Below are positions 38,552-50,665 of a stretch of 64,000 nucleotides of DNA, in pieces. The notes under the pieces are model-generated. The model was not told the origin of the DNA. It ran no database searches and saw only the letters and a program-made list of their open reading frames with translations. The number at the start of each line of letters is the position of its first letter. Position 1 is the first letter of the stretch. This DNA comes from Clusia tigrina. Taxonomy: Eukaryota > Arthropoda > Insecta > Diptera > Clusiidae. The stretch lies in the NCBI GenBank assembly GCA_920105625.2, contig OV050031.1:78749995-78813994 (forward strand). Direction: 5' to 3'. The position numbers and the translations under genes are program-made.

Positions 38552-40407
38552 AATTGACAGCGGCAGCGACTGAGACGCATACAGAGACGCTGACAGAGGC
38601 TGCGACGTCGACTGAGGTAGATAGGTGTAGATATAGGCATAGAGAAGGCAGCAGACCCACCAATGGACAGCGGGAGCGACTGAGACGCCTAGAGAGACGC
38701 TAACAGAGGCTGCGACGCCGACTGAGGCAGATAGGGGTAGATATAGGCATAGAGGAGGCAGCAGACCCCCCAATCGACAGCGGCAGCGACTGAGACACCT
38801 ACAGAGACGCTAACAGAGGCTGCGACGCCGACTGAGACGCCGACTCAAGCTGATAGGGCTAGATATAGGCATAGGTAAGGCAGCAGACCCACCCAATCGA
38901 GAGCGGCCGCGACGGAGACGACTAGAGAGACGCTGATAGAGGCTGCGACGCCGACTGAGGCAGATAGGGGTACATATAGGCATAGAGAAGGCAGCGACTG
39001 AGACGCCTACAGAGACGCTGACAGAGTCTGCGACGCAGACTGAGGCAGATAGGGGTAGATATAGGCATAGAGAAGGCAGCAGACCCCCTCAATCGACAGC
39101 GGCAGCGACTGAGACGCCTACAGAGACGCTGACAGATTCTGCGACGTCGACTGAGGCGCCTAATGAGGCAGATAGGGGTAGATATAGGCAAGGAGAAGGC
39201 AGAAGACTCACCCAATCGACAGCGGCAACGGCTGAGATGCCTACAGAGACGCTAACAGAGGCTGCGACGCCGACTGAGACGCCGACTGAGGCAGATAGGG
39301 GTAGATATAGGCATAGAGAAGGCAGAAGACTCACCCAATAGACAGCGGCAACGCCAACGGCTCCCAATCGAGAGCGGCAGCGACTGAGACGCAGACAGAG
39401 ACGCTGGCAGAGGCTGCGACGCCGACTGAGGCAGATAGGGGTAGATATAGGCATAGAGGAGGCAGCAGACCCCCCAATCGACAGCGGCAGCGACTGAGAC
39501 GCCTACAGAGATGCTGAAAGAGGCTGCGACGCCCGCTGAGACACCTACTGAGGCAGATAGGGGTAGATATTGGCATAGAGAAGGCAGCAGACTCCCCAAT
39601 CAACAGCGGCAGCGACTGGGACGCCTACAGAGACGCTGACAGAGGCTGCGACGCCGACTGAGACGCCGACTGAGGCAGATAGGGGTAGATATAGGCATAG
39701 AGAAGGCATCAGATCACCCCAATCGATAGCGGCAACGGTTGAGACGCCTACAGTGACGCTGACAGAGGCTGCGACGCCGACTGAGACGCCGACTGAGGCA
39801 GATAGGGGTAGATATAGGCATGGAGAAGGCAGCAGACCCCCAATCGATAGCGGCAGAGACTGAGACGCCTACAGAGACGCCTACAGAGATGCCTACAGAG
39901 GCGCCGAAAAAGGCTTCGACGCCGACTGAGGCAGATAGGGTTAGATATAGGCATAGAGAAGGCAGCAGACCCCCAATCGACAGCGGCAGCGACTGAGACG
40001 CCTACAGAGACGCTAACAGAGGCGCTGAAAGAGGCTTCGACGCCGACTGAGACGCCGACTGAGGCAGATAGGGTTAGATATGGTCATAGAGAAGGCAGCA
40101 GGCCCCCAATCGACAGCGGCAGCGACTGAGACGCCTACAGAGACGCTAACAGAGGCTGCGACGCCGACTGAGACGCCGACTGAGGCAGATAGGGGTAGAT
40201 ATAGGCATAGAGAAGGCAGAAGACTCACCCAATAGACAGCGGCAACGACTGAGACGCCTACAGAAATATTGACAGGGGCTGCGACGCCGACTGAGGGGTA
40301 GACATAGGCATAGAGAAAGCCGCAGACCCCCAATCGACAGCGGAAGAGACTGACACGCCTACAGAGAAGCTGATAGGGTTAGATACAGGCATAGCAAAGG
40401 CACCAGA

Positions 40408-40417
40408 CCCCCCCCCC
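40408..40417 (+). repeat. Poly-C tract, C10
   Basis: Expanded monomer C-tract in HOR-F copy 2, followed by aaccaatcgaaagcgg. The counterpart in copy 3 is C13. Confidence 0.9.
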
Positions 40418-41835
40418 AACCAATCGAAAGCGGCAGCGACTGAGACGCCTACAGAGACGCTGTCAGAGGCTGCGACGCCGGCTGAGACGCTTACTGAGGC
40501 AGTCAGGGGTAGATATAGGCATCGAGAAGGCAGCAGACCCCCAATCGACAGCGGCAGCGACTGAGACGCCTACAGAGACGCTAACAGAGGCGGCGACGAC
40601 GACTGAGACGCCGACTGAGGCAGATAGGGGAAAATATAGGCATAGAGAAAGCAGCAGATTCCCCAATCGATAACGGCAGAGACTGAGACGCCTACAGAGT
40701 CGCTGAAAGAGGCTTCGACGCCGACTGAGACTCTGACTGAGGCAGATAGGGTTAGATATAGGCATAGAGAAGGCATCAGACCCCCCAAATCGACAGCGGC
40801 AGCGACTGAGACACCTACAGAGACACTGACAGAGGCTGCGACGCCGACTGAGACGTCGACTGAGGCAGATAGGGGTAGCTAAAGGCAGAAGGCAGCAGAC
40901 CCCCCAATCGATAGCGGCAGCGACTGAGACGCCTACAGAGACGCTAACAGAGGCTGCGACGCCGACTGAGGCAGATAGGGGTAGATATAGGCATAGAGGA
41001 GGCATCAGACCCCCCAATCGACAGCGGCAGCGACTGAGACGCCTACAGAGATGCTGACAGAGGCTGCGACGTCGACTGAGACGCAGACTCATACAGATAG
41101 GGGTAGATATAGGCATAGAGAAGGCATCAGACCACCCAATCGACAGCGACAGCGACTGAGACGCTTATAGAGACCCTAACAGAGTCTGCGAAGCCGACTG
41201 AGACGCCGACTGAGGCAGATAGGGGTAGATATAGGCATAGAGAAGGCAGAAGACTCACTCAATCGACAGCGGCATCGGCTGAGTCGCCTACAGTGACGCT
41301 GACAGAGGCTGCGACGCCGACTGAGACGCCGACTGAGGCAGATAGGGGTAGATATAGGCATAGAGAAGGCAGAAGACTCACCCAATCGACAGCGGCATCG
41401 GCTGAGTCGCCTACAGTGACGCTGACAGAGGCTGCGACGCCGACTGAGACGCCGACTGAGACGCCGACTGAGGCAGATAGGGGTAGATATAGGCATAGAG
41501 AAGGCAGAAGACTCACCCAATCGACAGCGGCATCGGCTGAGTCGCCTACAGTGACGCTGACAGAGGCTGCGACGCCCGCTGAGACGCCTACTGAGGCAGA
41601 TAGGGGTAGATATAGGCATAGAGAATGCAGCAGATCCCCCAATCAACAGCGGCAGCGACTGTAACGCCTACAGAGACGCTGACAGAGTCTGCGACGCCGA
41701 CTGAGACGCCGACTCAAGCCGATAGGGGTATATATAGGCATAGGTAAGGCAGCAGACCCACCCAATCGAGAGCGGCAGCGACTGAGACGTCTACAGAGAC
41801 GCTGACAGAGGCTGCGACTCCGACTGAGACGTCGA

Positions 41836-41858
41836 CTCAAGCTAATAGGGCATAGGTA
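41836..41858 (+). repeat. Shortened monomer, shared 14-bp-scale deletion
   Basis: The motif ctcaagctaatagggcatag lacks most of the ggggtagatata portion of the right half. The identical deletion occurs at 45,009, 48,264 and 52,817. It therefore links HOR-F and HOR-G by descent, since the same breakpoint is unlikely to arise four times. Confidence 0.85.
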
Positions 41859-42029
41859 AGGCAGCAGACCCACCCAATCGAGAGCGGCTGCGACGGAGAC
41901 GACTACAGAGACGCTGATAGAGGCTGCGACGCCGACTGAGACGCCGACTGAGGCAGATAGTGGTAGATATAGGCATAGAGAAGCCAGCAGACCCCATCAA
42001 TCAACAGCGGCAGCGACTGAGACGCCTAC

Positions 42030-42655
42030 AGAGACGCCTACAGAGATGCCTACAGAGGCGCTGAAAGAGGCTTCGACGCCGACTGAGACGCCGACTGAGG
42101 CAGATAGGGTTAGATATGGTCATAGAGAAGGCAGCAGACCCCCAATCGACAGCGGCAGCGACTGAGACGCCTACAGAGACGCTAACAGAGGCTGCGACGC
42201 CGACTGAGACGCCGACTGAGGCAGATAGGGGTAGATATAGGCATAGAGAAGGCAGAAGACTCACCCAATAGAAAGCGGCAACGGCTGAGACGCCTACAGT
42301 GACGCTGACAGAGGCTGCGACGCCGACTGAGACGCCGACTGAGGCAGATAGAGGTAGATATAGGCATGTAGAAGGCAGCAGACCCCCCAATCGATAGCGT
42401 CAGAGACTGAGACGCCTACAGAGACGCCTACAGAGATGCCTACAGAGGCGCTGAAAGAGGCTTCGACGCCGACTGAGACGCCGACTGAGGCAGATAGGGT
42501 TAGATATGGTCATAGAGAAGGCAGCAGACCCCCAATCGACAGCGGCAGCGACTGAGACGCCTACAGAGACGCTAACAGAGGCTGCGACGCCGACTGAGAC
42601 GCCGACTGAGGCAGATAGGGGTAGATATAGGCATAGAGAAGGCAGAAGACTCACC
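42030..42655 (+). repeat. Local duplication, 390-bp offset
   Basis: The marker cagagatgcctacag at 42,041 recurs at 42,431. About 240 bp, including gggttagatatggtcatag and an ACTCACCC monomer, is repeated before the second copy switches to cggcatcggctgagtcacc. Confidence 0.82.
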
Positions 42656-43711
42656 CAATCGACAGCGGCATCGGCTGAGTCACCTACAGTGACGCTGACA
42701 GAGGCTGCGACGCCGACCGAGACGCCGACTTAGGCAGATAGGGGTAGATATAGGCATAGAGAAGGCATCAGATCACCCCAATCGATAGCGGCAACGGTTG
42801 AGACGCCTACAGTGACGCTGACAGAGGCTGCGACGCCGACTGAGACGCCGACTGAGGCAGATAGGGGTAGATATAGGCATGGAGAAGGCAGCAGACCCCC
42901 AATCGATAGCGGCAGAGACTGAGACGCCTACAGAGACGCCTACAGAGATGCCTACAGAGGCGCCGAAAAAGGCTTCGACGCCGACTGAGGCAGATAGGGT
43001 TAGATATAGGCATAGAGAAGGCAGCAGACCCCCAATCGACAGCAGAAGCGACTGAGACGCCTACAGAGACGCTAACAGAGGCTGCGACGCCGACTGAGAT
43101 GCCGACTGAGGCAGATAGGGGTAGATATAGGATAGAGAAGGCAGAAGACTCACCCAATAGAAATCGGCAACGGCTGAGACGCCTACAGTGACGCTGACAG
43201 AGGCTGCGACGCCGACTGAGACGCCGACTGAGGCAGATAGAGGTAGATATAGGCATGGAGAAGGCAGCAGACCCCCCAATCGATAGCGTCAGAGACTGAG
43301 ACGCCTACAGAGACGCCTACAGAGATGCCTACAGAGGCGCTGAAAGAGGCTTCGACGCCGACTGAGACGCCGACTGAGGCAGATAGGGTTAGATATGGTC
43401 ATAGAGATGGCAGCAGACCCCCAATCGACAGCGGCAGCGACTGAGACGCCTACAGAGACGCTAACAGAGGCTGCGACGCCGACTGAGGCAGATAGGGGTA
43501 GATATAGGCATAGAGAAGGCAGAAGACTCACCCAATAGACAGCGGCAACGACTGAGACGCCTACAGAAATATTGACAGGGGCTGCGACGCCGACTGAGGG
43601 GTAGACATAGGCATAGAGAAAGCCGCTGACCCCCCAATCGACAGCGGAAGAGACTGACACGCCTACAGAGAAGCTGATAGGGGTAGATACAGGCATAGCG
43701 AAGGCACCAGA

Positions 43712-43724
43712 CCCCCCCCCCCCC
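43712..43724 (+). repeat. Poly-C tract, C13
   Basis: HOR-F copy 3 counterpart of the C10 tract at 40,408, in an otherwise nearly identical context (caccag before, aaccaatcg after). Confidence 0.9.
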
Positions 43725-44693
43725 AACCAATCGAAAGCGGCAGCGACTGAAACGCCTACAGAGACGCTGTCAGAGGCTGCGACGCCGGCTGAGACGCTTA
43801 CTGAGGCAGTCAGGGGTAGATATAGGCATCGAGAAGGCAGCAGATCCCCAATCGACAGCGGCAGCGACTGAGACGCCTACTGAGACGCTAACAGAGGCGG
43901 CGACGACGACTGAGACGCCGACTGAGGCAGATAGGGGCAAATATAGGCATAGAGAAAGCAGCAGATTCCCCAATCGATAACGGCAGAGACTGAGACGCCT
44001 ACAGAGTCGCTGAAAGAGGCTTCGGCGCCGACTGAGACGCTGACTGAGGCAGATAGGGTTAGATATAGGCATAGAGAAGGCATCAGACCCCCCAAATCGA
44101 CAGCGGCAGCGACTGAGACACCTACAGAGACACTGACAGAGGCTGCGACGCCGACTGAGACGTCGACTGAGGCAGATAGGGGTAGCTATAGGCAGAAGGC
44201 AGCAGACCCCCCAATCGATAGCGGCAGCGACTGAGACGCCTACAGAGACGCTAACAGAGGCTGCGACGCCGACTGAGGCAGATAAGGGTAGATATAGGCA
44301 TAGAGGAGGCATCAGACCCCCCAATCGACAGCGGCAGCGACTGAGACGCCTACAGAGATGCTGACAGAGGCTGCGACGTCGACTGAGACGCAGACTTATA
44401 CAGATAGGGGTAGATATAGGCATAGAGAAGGCATCAGACCACCCAATCGACAGCGACAGCGACTGAGACGCTTATAGAGACGCTAACAGAGTCTGCGAAG
44501 CCGACTGAGACGCCGACTGAGGCAGATAGGGGTAGATATAGGCATAGAGAAGGCAGAAGACTCACTCAATCGACAGCGGCATCGGCTGAGTCGCCTACAG
44601 TGACGCTGACAGAGGCTGCGACGCCGACTGAGACGCCGACTGAGGCAGATAGGGGTAGATATAGGCATAGAGAAGGCAGAAGACTCACCCAAT

Positions 44694-44815
44694 CGACAGC
44701 GGCATCGGCTGAGTCGCCTACAGTGACGCTGACAGAGGCTGCGACGCCGACTGAGACGCCGACTGAGGCAGATAGGGGTAGATATAGGCATAGAGAATGC
44801 AGCAGATCCCCCAAT
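44694..44815 (+). repeat. Exemplar 122-bp monomer
   Basis: It runs from cgacagcggcatcgg at 44,694 to the next monomer start, caacagcggcaacg, at 44,816. It has two gacgccgactga units, exactly 12 bp more than the 110-bp class, with the right half unchanged in length. The preceding monomer (44,571-44,693) is 123 bp because its C-rich segment differs by one base. Confidence 0.9.
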
Positions 44816-45212
44816 CAACAGCGGCAACGACTGGGGCGCCTACAGAGACGCTGACAGAGTCTGCGACGCCGACTGAGACGCCGACTCAAGCCGATAGGGG
44901 TATATATAGGCATAGGTAAGGCAGCACACCCACCCAATCGAGAGCGGCAGCGACTGAGACGCCTACAGAGACGCTGACAGAGGCTGCGACTCCGACTGAG
45001 ACGTCGACTCAAGCTAATAGGGCATAGGTAAGGCAGCAGACCCACCCAATCGAGAGCGGCTGCGACGGAGACGACTACAGAGACGCTGATAGAGGCTGCG
45101 ACGCCGACTGAGACGCCAACTGAGGCAGATAGGGGTAGATATAGGCATAGAGAAGGCAGCAGACCCCATCAATCAACAGCGGCAGCGACTGAGACGCCTA
45201 CAGAGACGCTGA

Positions 45213-46480
45213 CAGAGGCTGCGACGTCGACTGAGGCGCCTAATGAGGCAGATAGGGGTAGATATAGGCAAAGAGAAGGCAGAAGACTCACCCAATCGAC
45301 AGCGGCAACGGCTGAGACGCCTACAGTGACGCTGACAGAGGCTGCGACGCCGACTGAGACGCCGACTGAAGCAGATAGGGTTAGATATAGGCATAGAGAA
45401 GGCAGCAGACCCCAATCGACAGCGGCAGCGACTGAGACGCCTACAGAGACGCTTACAGAGGATGCGACACCGACTGAGAAGCCGACTGATGCAGATAGGG
45501 GTAGATATTGGCATAGAGAAGGCAGCAGACCCCCCAATCGACAGCGGCAGTGACTGAGACGCCTACAGAGACGCTGACAGAGGCCGCGATGTCAACTGAT
45601 TCGCCGACTGAGGCAGATAGAGGTAAATATAGGCATAGATAAGGCAGCAGAGCTCCCAATCCACAGCGGCAGCGACTGAGACGCCTACAGAGACGCTGAC
45701 AGAGGCTGCGACGCCGACTGAGACAGATTGGGGAAGATATAAGCATACAGAAGGCAGCAGACCCCAAAATCGAAAGCGGCAGAGACTGAGTTGCCTAGAG
45801 AGACGCCTACAGGGACGCTGACAGAGGCTGCGACGCCGACTGAGACGCCGTCTCAAGCCGATATGGGTAGATATAGGCATAGGTAAGGCAGCAGACCCAC
45901 CCAATCGAGACTGGCAGCTACTGAGACGCCTACAGAGACGCTGAAAGAGGCTGCGACGCCGATTGAGACGCCGACTGAAGCAGATAGGGGTAGATATAGG
46001 TATAGAGCAGGCAGCAGACCCCCCAATTGACAGCGACAGCGACTGAGACGCCTACAGAGACGCAGACAGAGGCTGCGACGCCAACGGAGACGCCGACTTA
46101 GGCAGATAGGGGTAGATATAGGCATAGAGAAGGCATCAGACCCCCCAATCGACAGCGACAGCGACTGAGACGCCTACAGAGACGTTGACAGAGGCTGCGA
46201 AGCCAACGGAGACGCCTACTTAGGCAGATAGGGGTAGATATAGGCATAGAGAATGCAGCAGCCCCCCCCCCCCATTTCACAGCGTCAGCGACTGAGACGC
46301 TTACAGAGACAAGGCTTCGACGCCGACTAAGGTTGATGCGAGTAGATATAGGCATAGAGAAGGCAGCAGACCCACCAATGGACAGCGGCAGCGACTGAGA
46401 CGCCTACAGAGACGCTGACAGAGGCTGCAACGCCGACTGAGACGCAGACTTAGGCAGATAGGAGTAGATATAGGCACAGA
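45213..46480 (+). repeat. Heterogeneous monomers before HOR-G
   Basis: Mixed monomers including ACTCACCC, GATGCGACACC and GATTCG types, and a shortened monomer gagacaaggcttcgacg with aaggttgatgcgag at about 46,306. The shortened monomer is repeated about 225 bp downstream (about 46,530) inside HOR-G. Confidence 0.8.
46262..46273 (+). repeat. Poly-C tract, C12
   Basis: Expanded C-tract followed by atttcacagcgtcagcg, in an irregular monomer just upstream of HOR-G. C10 at 37,410-37,419 and C9 at 13,902-13,910 are milder examples. Confidence 0.9.
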
Positions 46481-49400
46481 GAAGGCATCACACCCCCCAA
46501 TCGACAGCGTCAGCGACTGAGACGCTTACAGAGACAAGGCTTCGACGCCGACTAAGGTTGATGCGAGTAGATATAGGCATAGAGAAGGCAGCAGACCCAC
46601 CAATGGAAAGCGGCAGCGACTGAGACGCCTACAGAGACGCTGACAGAGGCTGCAACGCCGACTGACACGCCGACTGAGGCAGATAGGGGTAGATATTGGC
46701 ATAGAGAAGGCAGAATACTCACCCAATCGACAGCTGCAACGGCTGAGTCGCCTACAGTGACGCTGACAGAGGCTGCGACGCCGACTGAGACGCCGACTTA
46801 GGCAGCTAGGGGTAGATATCGGCAAGGAGAAGGCAGAAGACTCACCCAATCGACAGTGGCAACGGCTGAGACGCCTACAGAGACGCTTACAGAGGCTGCG
46901 ACTCCGACTGAGACGCCGACTGAGGCAGATAGGGGTAGATATAGGAATAGAGAAGGCATCAGACCCCCCAATCGACAGCGGCAGAGACTGAGACGCCTAC
47001 AGAGACGCTGGCAGAGGCTGCGACGCCCGCTGAGACGCCTACTGAGGCAGATAGGGGTAAATATAGGCATAGAGAAGGTAGCAGACTCCCCAATCAACAG
47101 CGGCAGCAACTGGGACGCCTACAGAGACGCTGACAGAGGCTGCGACGCCGACTGAGACGCCGATTCAAGCCGATAGGGGTAGATATAGGCATAGGTAAGG
47201 CAGCAGACCCACCCAATCGAGAGCGGCAGCTACTGAGATGCTTACAGAGACGCTGACAGAGGCTGCGGCGCCGACTGAGACGCCGACTGAGGCAGATAGG
47301 ATTAGATATAGGAATAGAGAACGCAGCAGACCCCTCAATCGACAGCGGAAGCGACTGAGACGCCTACAGAGACGCTAACAGAGGCTGCGACGCCGACTGA
47401 GATCCCGACTGTGGCAGAGAGGGGTAGATATTGGCATAGAGAAGGCAGCAAACCCCCCCAATCGACAGCGGCAGCGACTAAGACGCCTACAGAGACGCTG
47501 ACAGAGGCTGCGACGGAGACGACTACAGAGACGCTGATAGAGGCTGCGACGCCGACTGAGACGCCGACTGAGGCAGATAGGGGTACATATAGGCATAGAG
47601 AAGGCAGCGACTGACACGCCTACAGAGACGCTGACAGAGTCTGCGACGCCGACTGAGGCAGATAGGGGTAGATGTAGGCATAGAGACGGCAGCAGACCCT
47701 ATCAATCGACAGCGGCAGCGACTGAGACGCCTACAGAGACGCTGACAGAGGCTGCGACGTCGACTGAGGCGCCTAATGAGGCAGATAGGGGTAGATATAA
47801 GCAAGGAGAAGGCAGAAGACTCACCCAATCGACAGCGGCAACGGCTGAGACGCCTACAGTGACGCTGACAGAGGCTGCGACGCCCACTGAGACGCCGACT
47901 GAGGCAGATAGGGTTAGATATAGGCATAGAGAAGGCAGCAGACCCCCCAAACGACAGCGGCAGTGACTGAGACACCTACAGAGACGCTGACAGAGGCTGC
48001 GATGCCAACTGATTCGCCGACTGAGGCAGATAGAGGTAAATATAGGCATAGATAAGGCAGCAGACCTCCCAATCCACAGCGGCAGCGACTGAGACGCCTA
48101 CAGAGACGCTGACAGAGGCTGCGACGCCGACTGAGACAGATTGGGGTAGATATAAGCATACAGAAGGCAGCAGACCCCAAAATCGATAGCGGCAGAGACT
48201 GAGTTGCCTAGAGCGACGCCTACAGAGACGCTGACAGAGGCTGCGACGCCGACTGAGACGTCGACTCAAGCTAATAGGGCATAGGTAAGACAGCAGACCC
48301 ACCCAATCGAGAGCGGCTGCGACGGAGACGACTACAGAGACGCTGATAGAGGCTGCGACGCAGACTGAGACGCCGACTGAGGCAGATAGGGGTACATATA
48401 GGCATAGAGAAGGCAGCGACTGAGACGCCTACAGAGACGCTGACAGAGTCTGCGACGCCGACTGAGGCAGATAGGGGTAGATATAGGCATAGAGAAGGCA
48501 GCAGACCCCATCAATCGACAGCGGCAGCGACTGAGACGCCTACAGAGACGCTGACAGAGGCTGCGACGTCGACTGAGGCGCCTAATGAGGCAGATAGGGG
48601 TAGATATAGGCAAGGAGAAGGCAGAAGACTCACCCAATCGACAGCGGCAACGGCTGAGACGCCTACAGTGACGCTGACAGAGGCTGCGACGCCGACTGAG
48701 ACGCCGACTGAGGCAGATAGGGTTAGATACAGGCATAGAGAAGGCAGCAGACCCCAATCGACAGCGGCAGCAACTGAGACGCCTACAGAGACGCTTACAG
48801 ACTATTCGACACCGACTGAGAAGCCGACTAATGCAGATAGGGGTAGATATAGGCATAGAGAAGGCAGCAGACCCCAATCGATAGCGGCAGTGACTGAGAC
48901 GCCTACAGAGACGCTGACAGAGGCTGCGATGCCAACTGATTCGCCGACTGAGGCAGATAGTGGTAAATATAGGCATAGATAAGGCAGCAGACCTCCCAAT
49001 CCACAGCGGCAGCGACTGAGACGCCTACAGAGACGCTGACATAGGCTGCGACGCCGACTGAGACAGATTGGGGTAGACATAAGCATACAGAAGGCAGCAG
49101 ACCCCAAAATCGATAGCGGCAGAGACTAAGTTGCCTTGAGAGACGCCTACAGAGACGCTGACAGAGGCTGCGACGCCGACTGAGACGCCGACTTAGGCAG
49201 ATAGGGGTAGATATAGGCATAGAGAGGTCATCAGACCCCCCAATCGACAGCGACAGCGACTCAGACGCCTACAGAGACGCTCACAGAGGCTGCGACGCCG
49301 ACTGAGACGCCGTCTCAAGCCGATATGGGTAGATATAGGGATAGGTAAGGCAGCAGACCCACCCAATCGCGACCGGCAGCTACTGAGACGCCTACAGAGA

Positions 49401-50665
49401 CGCTGAAAGAGGCTGCGACGCCGGCTGAGACGCCTACTGAGGCAGATAGGGGTAGATATAGGCATAGAAAAGGCAGCAGACCCCCAAATCAATAGCGGCA
49501 GCGACTGGGACGCCTACAGAGACGCAGACAGAGGCTGCGACGCCAACGGAGACGCCGACTTAGGCAGATAGGGGTAGATATAGGCATAGAGAAGGCATCA
49601 GACCCCCCAATCGACAGCGACAGCGACTGAGACGCCTACAGAGACGCTGACAGAGGCTGCGACGCCGACTCAAGCCGATAGGGGTAGATATAGGCATAGG
49701 TAAGGCAGCAGACCCACCCATTCGAGAGCGGCAGCTACTGAGACGCTTACAGAGACGCTGACAGAGGCTGCGACGCCGACTGAGACGCCGACTTAGGCAG
49801 ATAGGGATAGATATAGGCATAGAGAAGGCATCAGACCTCCCAATCTACAGCGACAGCGATTGAGAGGCCTACAGAGACGCTGACAGAGACTGCGATGCCA
49901 ACTGATTCGCCAACTGAGGCAGATAGGGGTAGATATAGGCATAGATAAGGCAGCAGACCCCCAATCAACAGCGGCAGCGACTGTTACGCCTACAGAGACG
50001 CTGACAGAGGCTGCGACGCCGACTGAGACAGATTGGGGTAGATATAAGCATAGAGAAGGCAGCAGACCCCCAAATCGATAGCGGCAGAGACTGAGATGCC
50101 TAGAGAGACGCCTACAGAGACGCTGTCATAGGCTGCGATGCCAACTGAGACGCCGACTTAGGCAGATAGGGGTAGATATAGGCATAGAGAAGCATCAGAC
50201 CCCCCAATCGACAGCGACAGCGACTGAGACGCCTACAGAGACGCTGACAGAGGCTGCGACGCCGACTGAGACGCCGACTCAATCCGACAGGGGTAGATAT
50301 ATGCATAGGTAAGGCAGCAGACCCACCCAATCGAGAGCGGCAGCGACGGAGACGCCTACAGAGACGCTAAACAGAGGCTGCGACGCCGACTGAGACGCTG
50401 ACTGAAGGAGATAGTGGTAGATATAGGCGTACAGAAGGCAGCAGACGCCAAAATCGACAGCGGCGGCGGCTGAGACGCCTACAGAGACGCTGAGAGAGGC
50501 TGCGACGCCGACACAGACGCCGACTGAGGCATATAGTGGAAGATATAGGAATAGAGAAGGCCGCAGACCCCTCAATCGACAGCGGCAGAGACTGACACGC
50601 CTACAGAGACGCTGACAGAAGCTGCGAAGCCGACTGAGGCAGATAGGGGTAGATATAATCATAGA
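46481..50665 (+). repeat. HOR-G copy 1 (4,185 bp)
   Basis: Marker gaaggcatcacacccccc at 46,481 and 50,666. The unit holds the aaggttgatgcgag monomer, ACTCACCC and GATTCG monomers, the short gctaatagggcatagg monomer at 48,264, and a second half that is also a copy of the left edge of the window (about 100-2,020). Several stretches of hundreds of bases look identical to copy 2. Confidence 0.9.

Larger units (their letters stand above)
36421..39715 (+). repeat. HOR-F copy 1 (3,295 bp)
   Basis: Defined by gatcaccccaatcgatagcg with the marker at 36,421, 39,716 and 42,775. It contains ACTCACCC monomers, the tatggtcatagag monomer and a patch imported from the 34.7-35.3 kb region. Only the first part is closely matched in copies 2 and 3. 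Confidence 0.78.
39716..42774 (+). repeat. HOR-F copy 2 (3,059 bp)
   Basis: Much of it matches copy 3 at an offset of 3,307 bp (for example 40,463 with 43,770 and 41,176 with 44,483). It contains a C10 tract at 40,408, three consecutive ACTCACCC/cggcatcggctgag monomers at 41,240-41,560, and a ~390-bp local duplication at about 42,030-42,655. Confidence 0.85.
42775..45212 (+). repeat. HOR-F copy 3, partial
   Basis: Matches copy 2 in order. One monomer of about 135 bp with three 12-mers, present near 41,400-41,530, is missing here, so the offset falls from 3,307 to 3,172. The match ends at about 45,213, where gacgctgacagaggctg replaces the gacgcctacaga tract. Confidence 0.83.
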
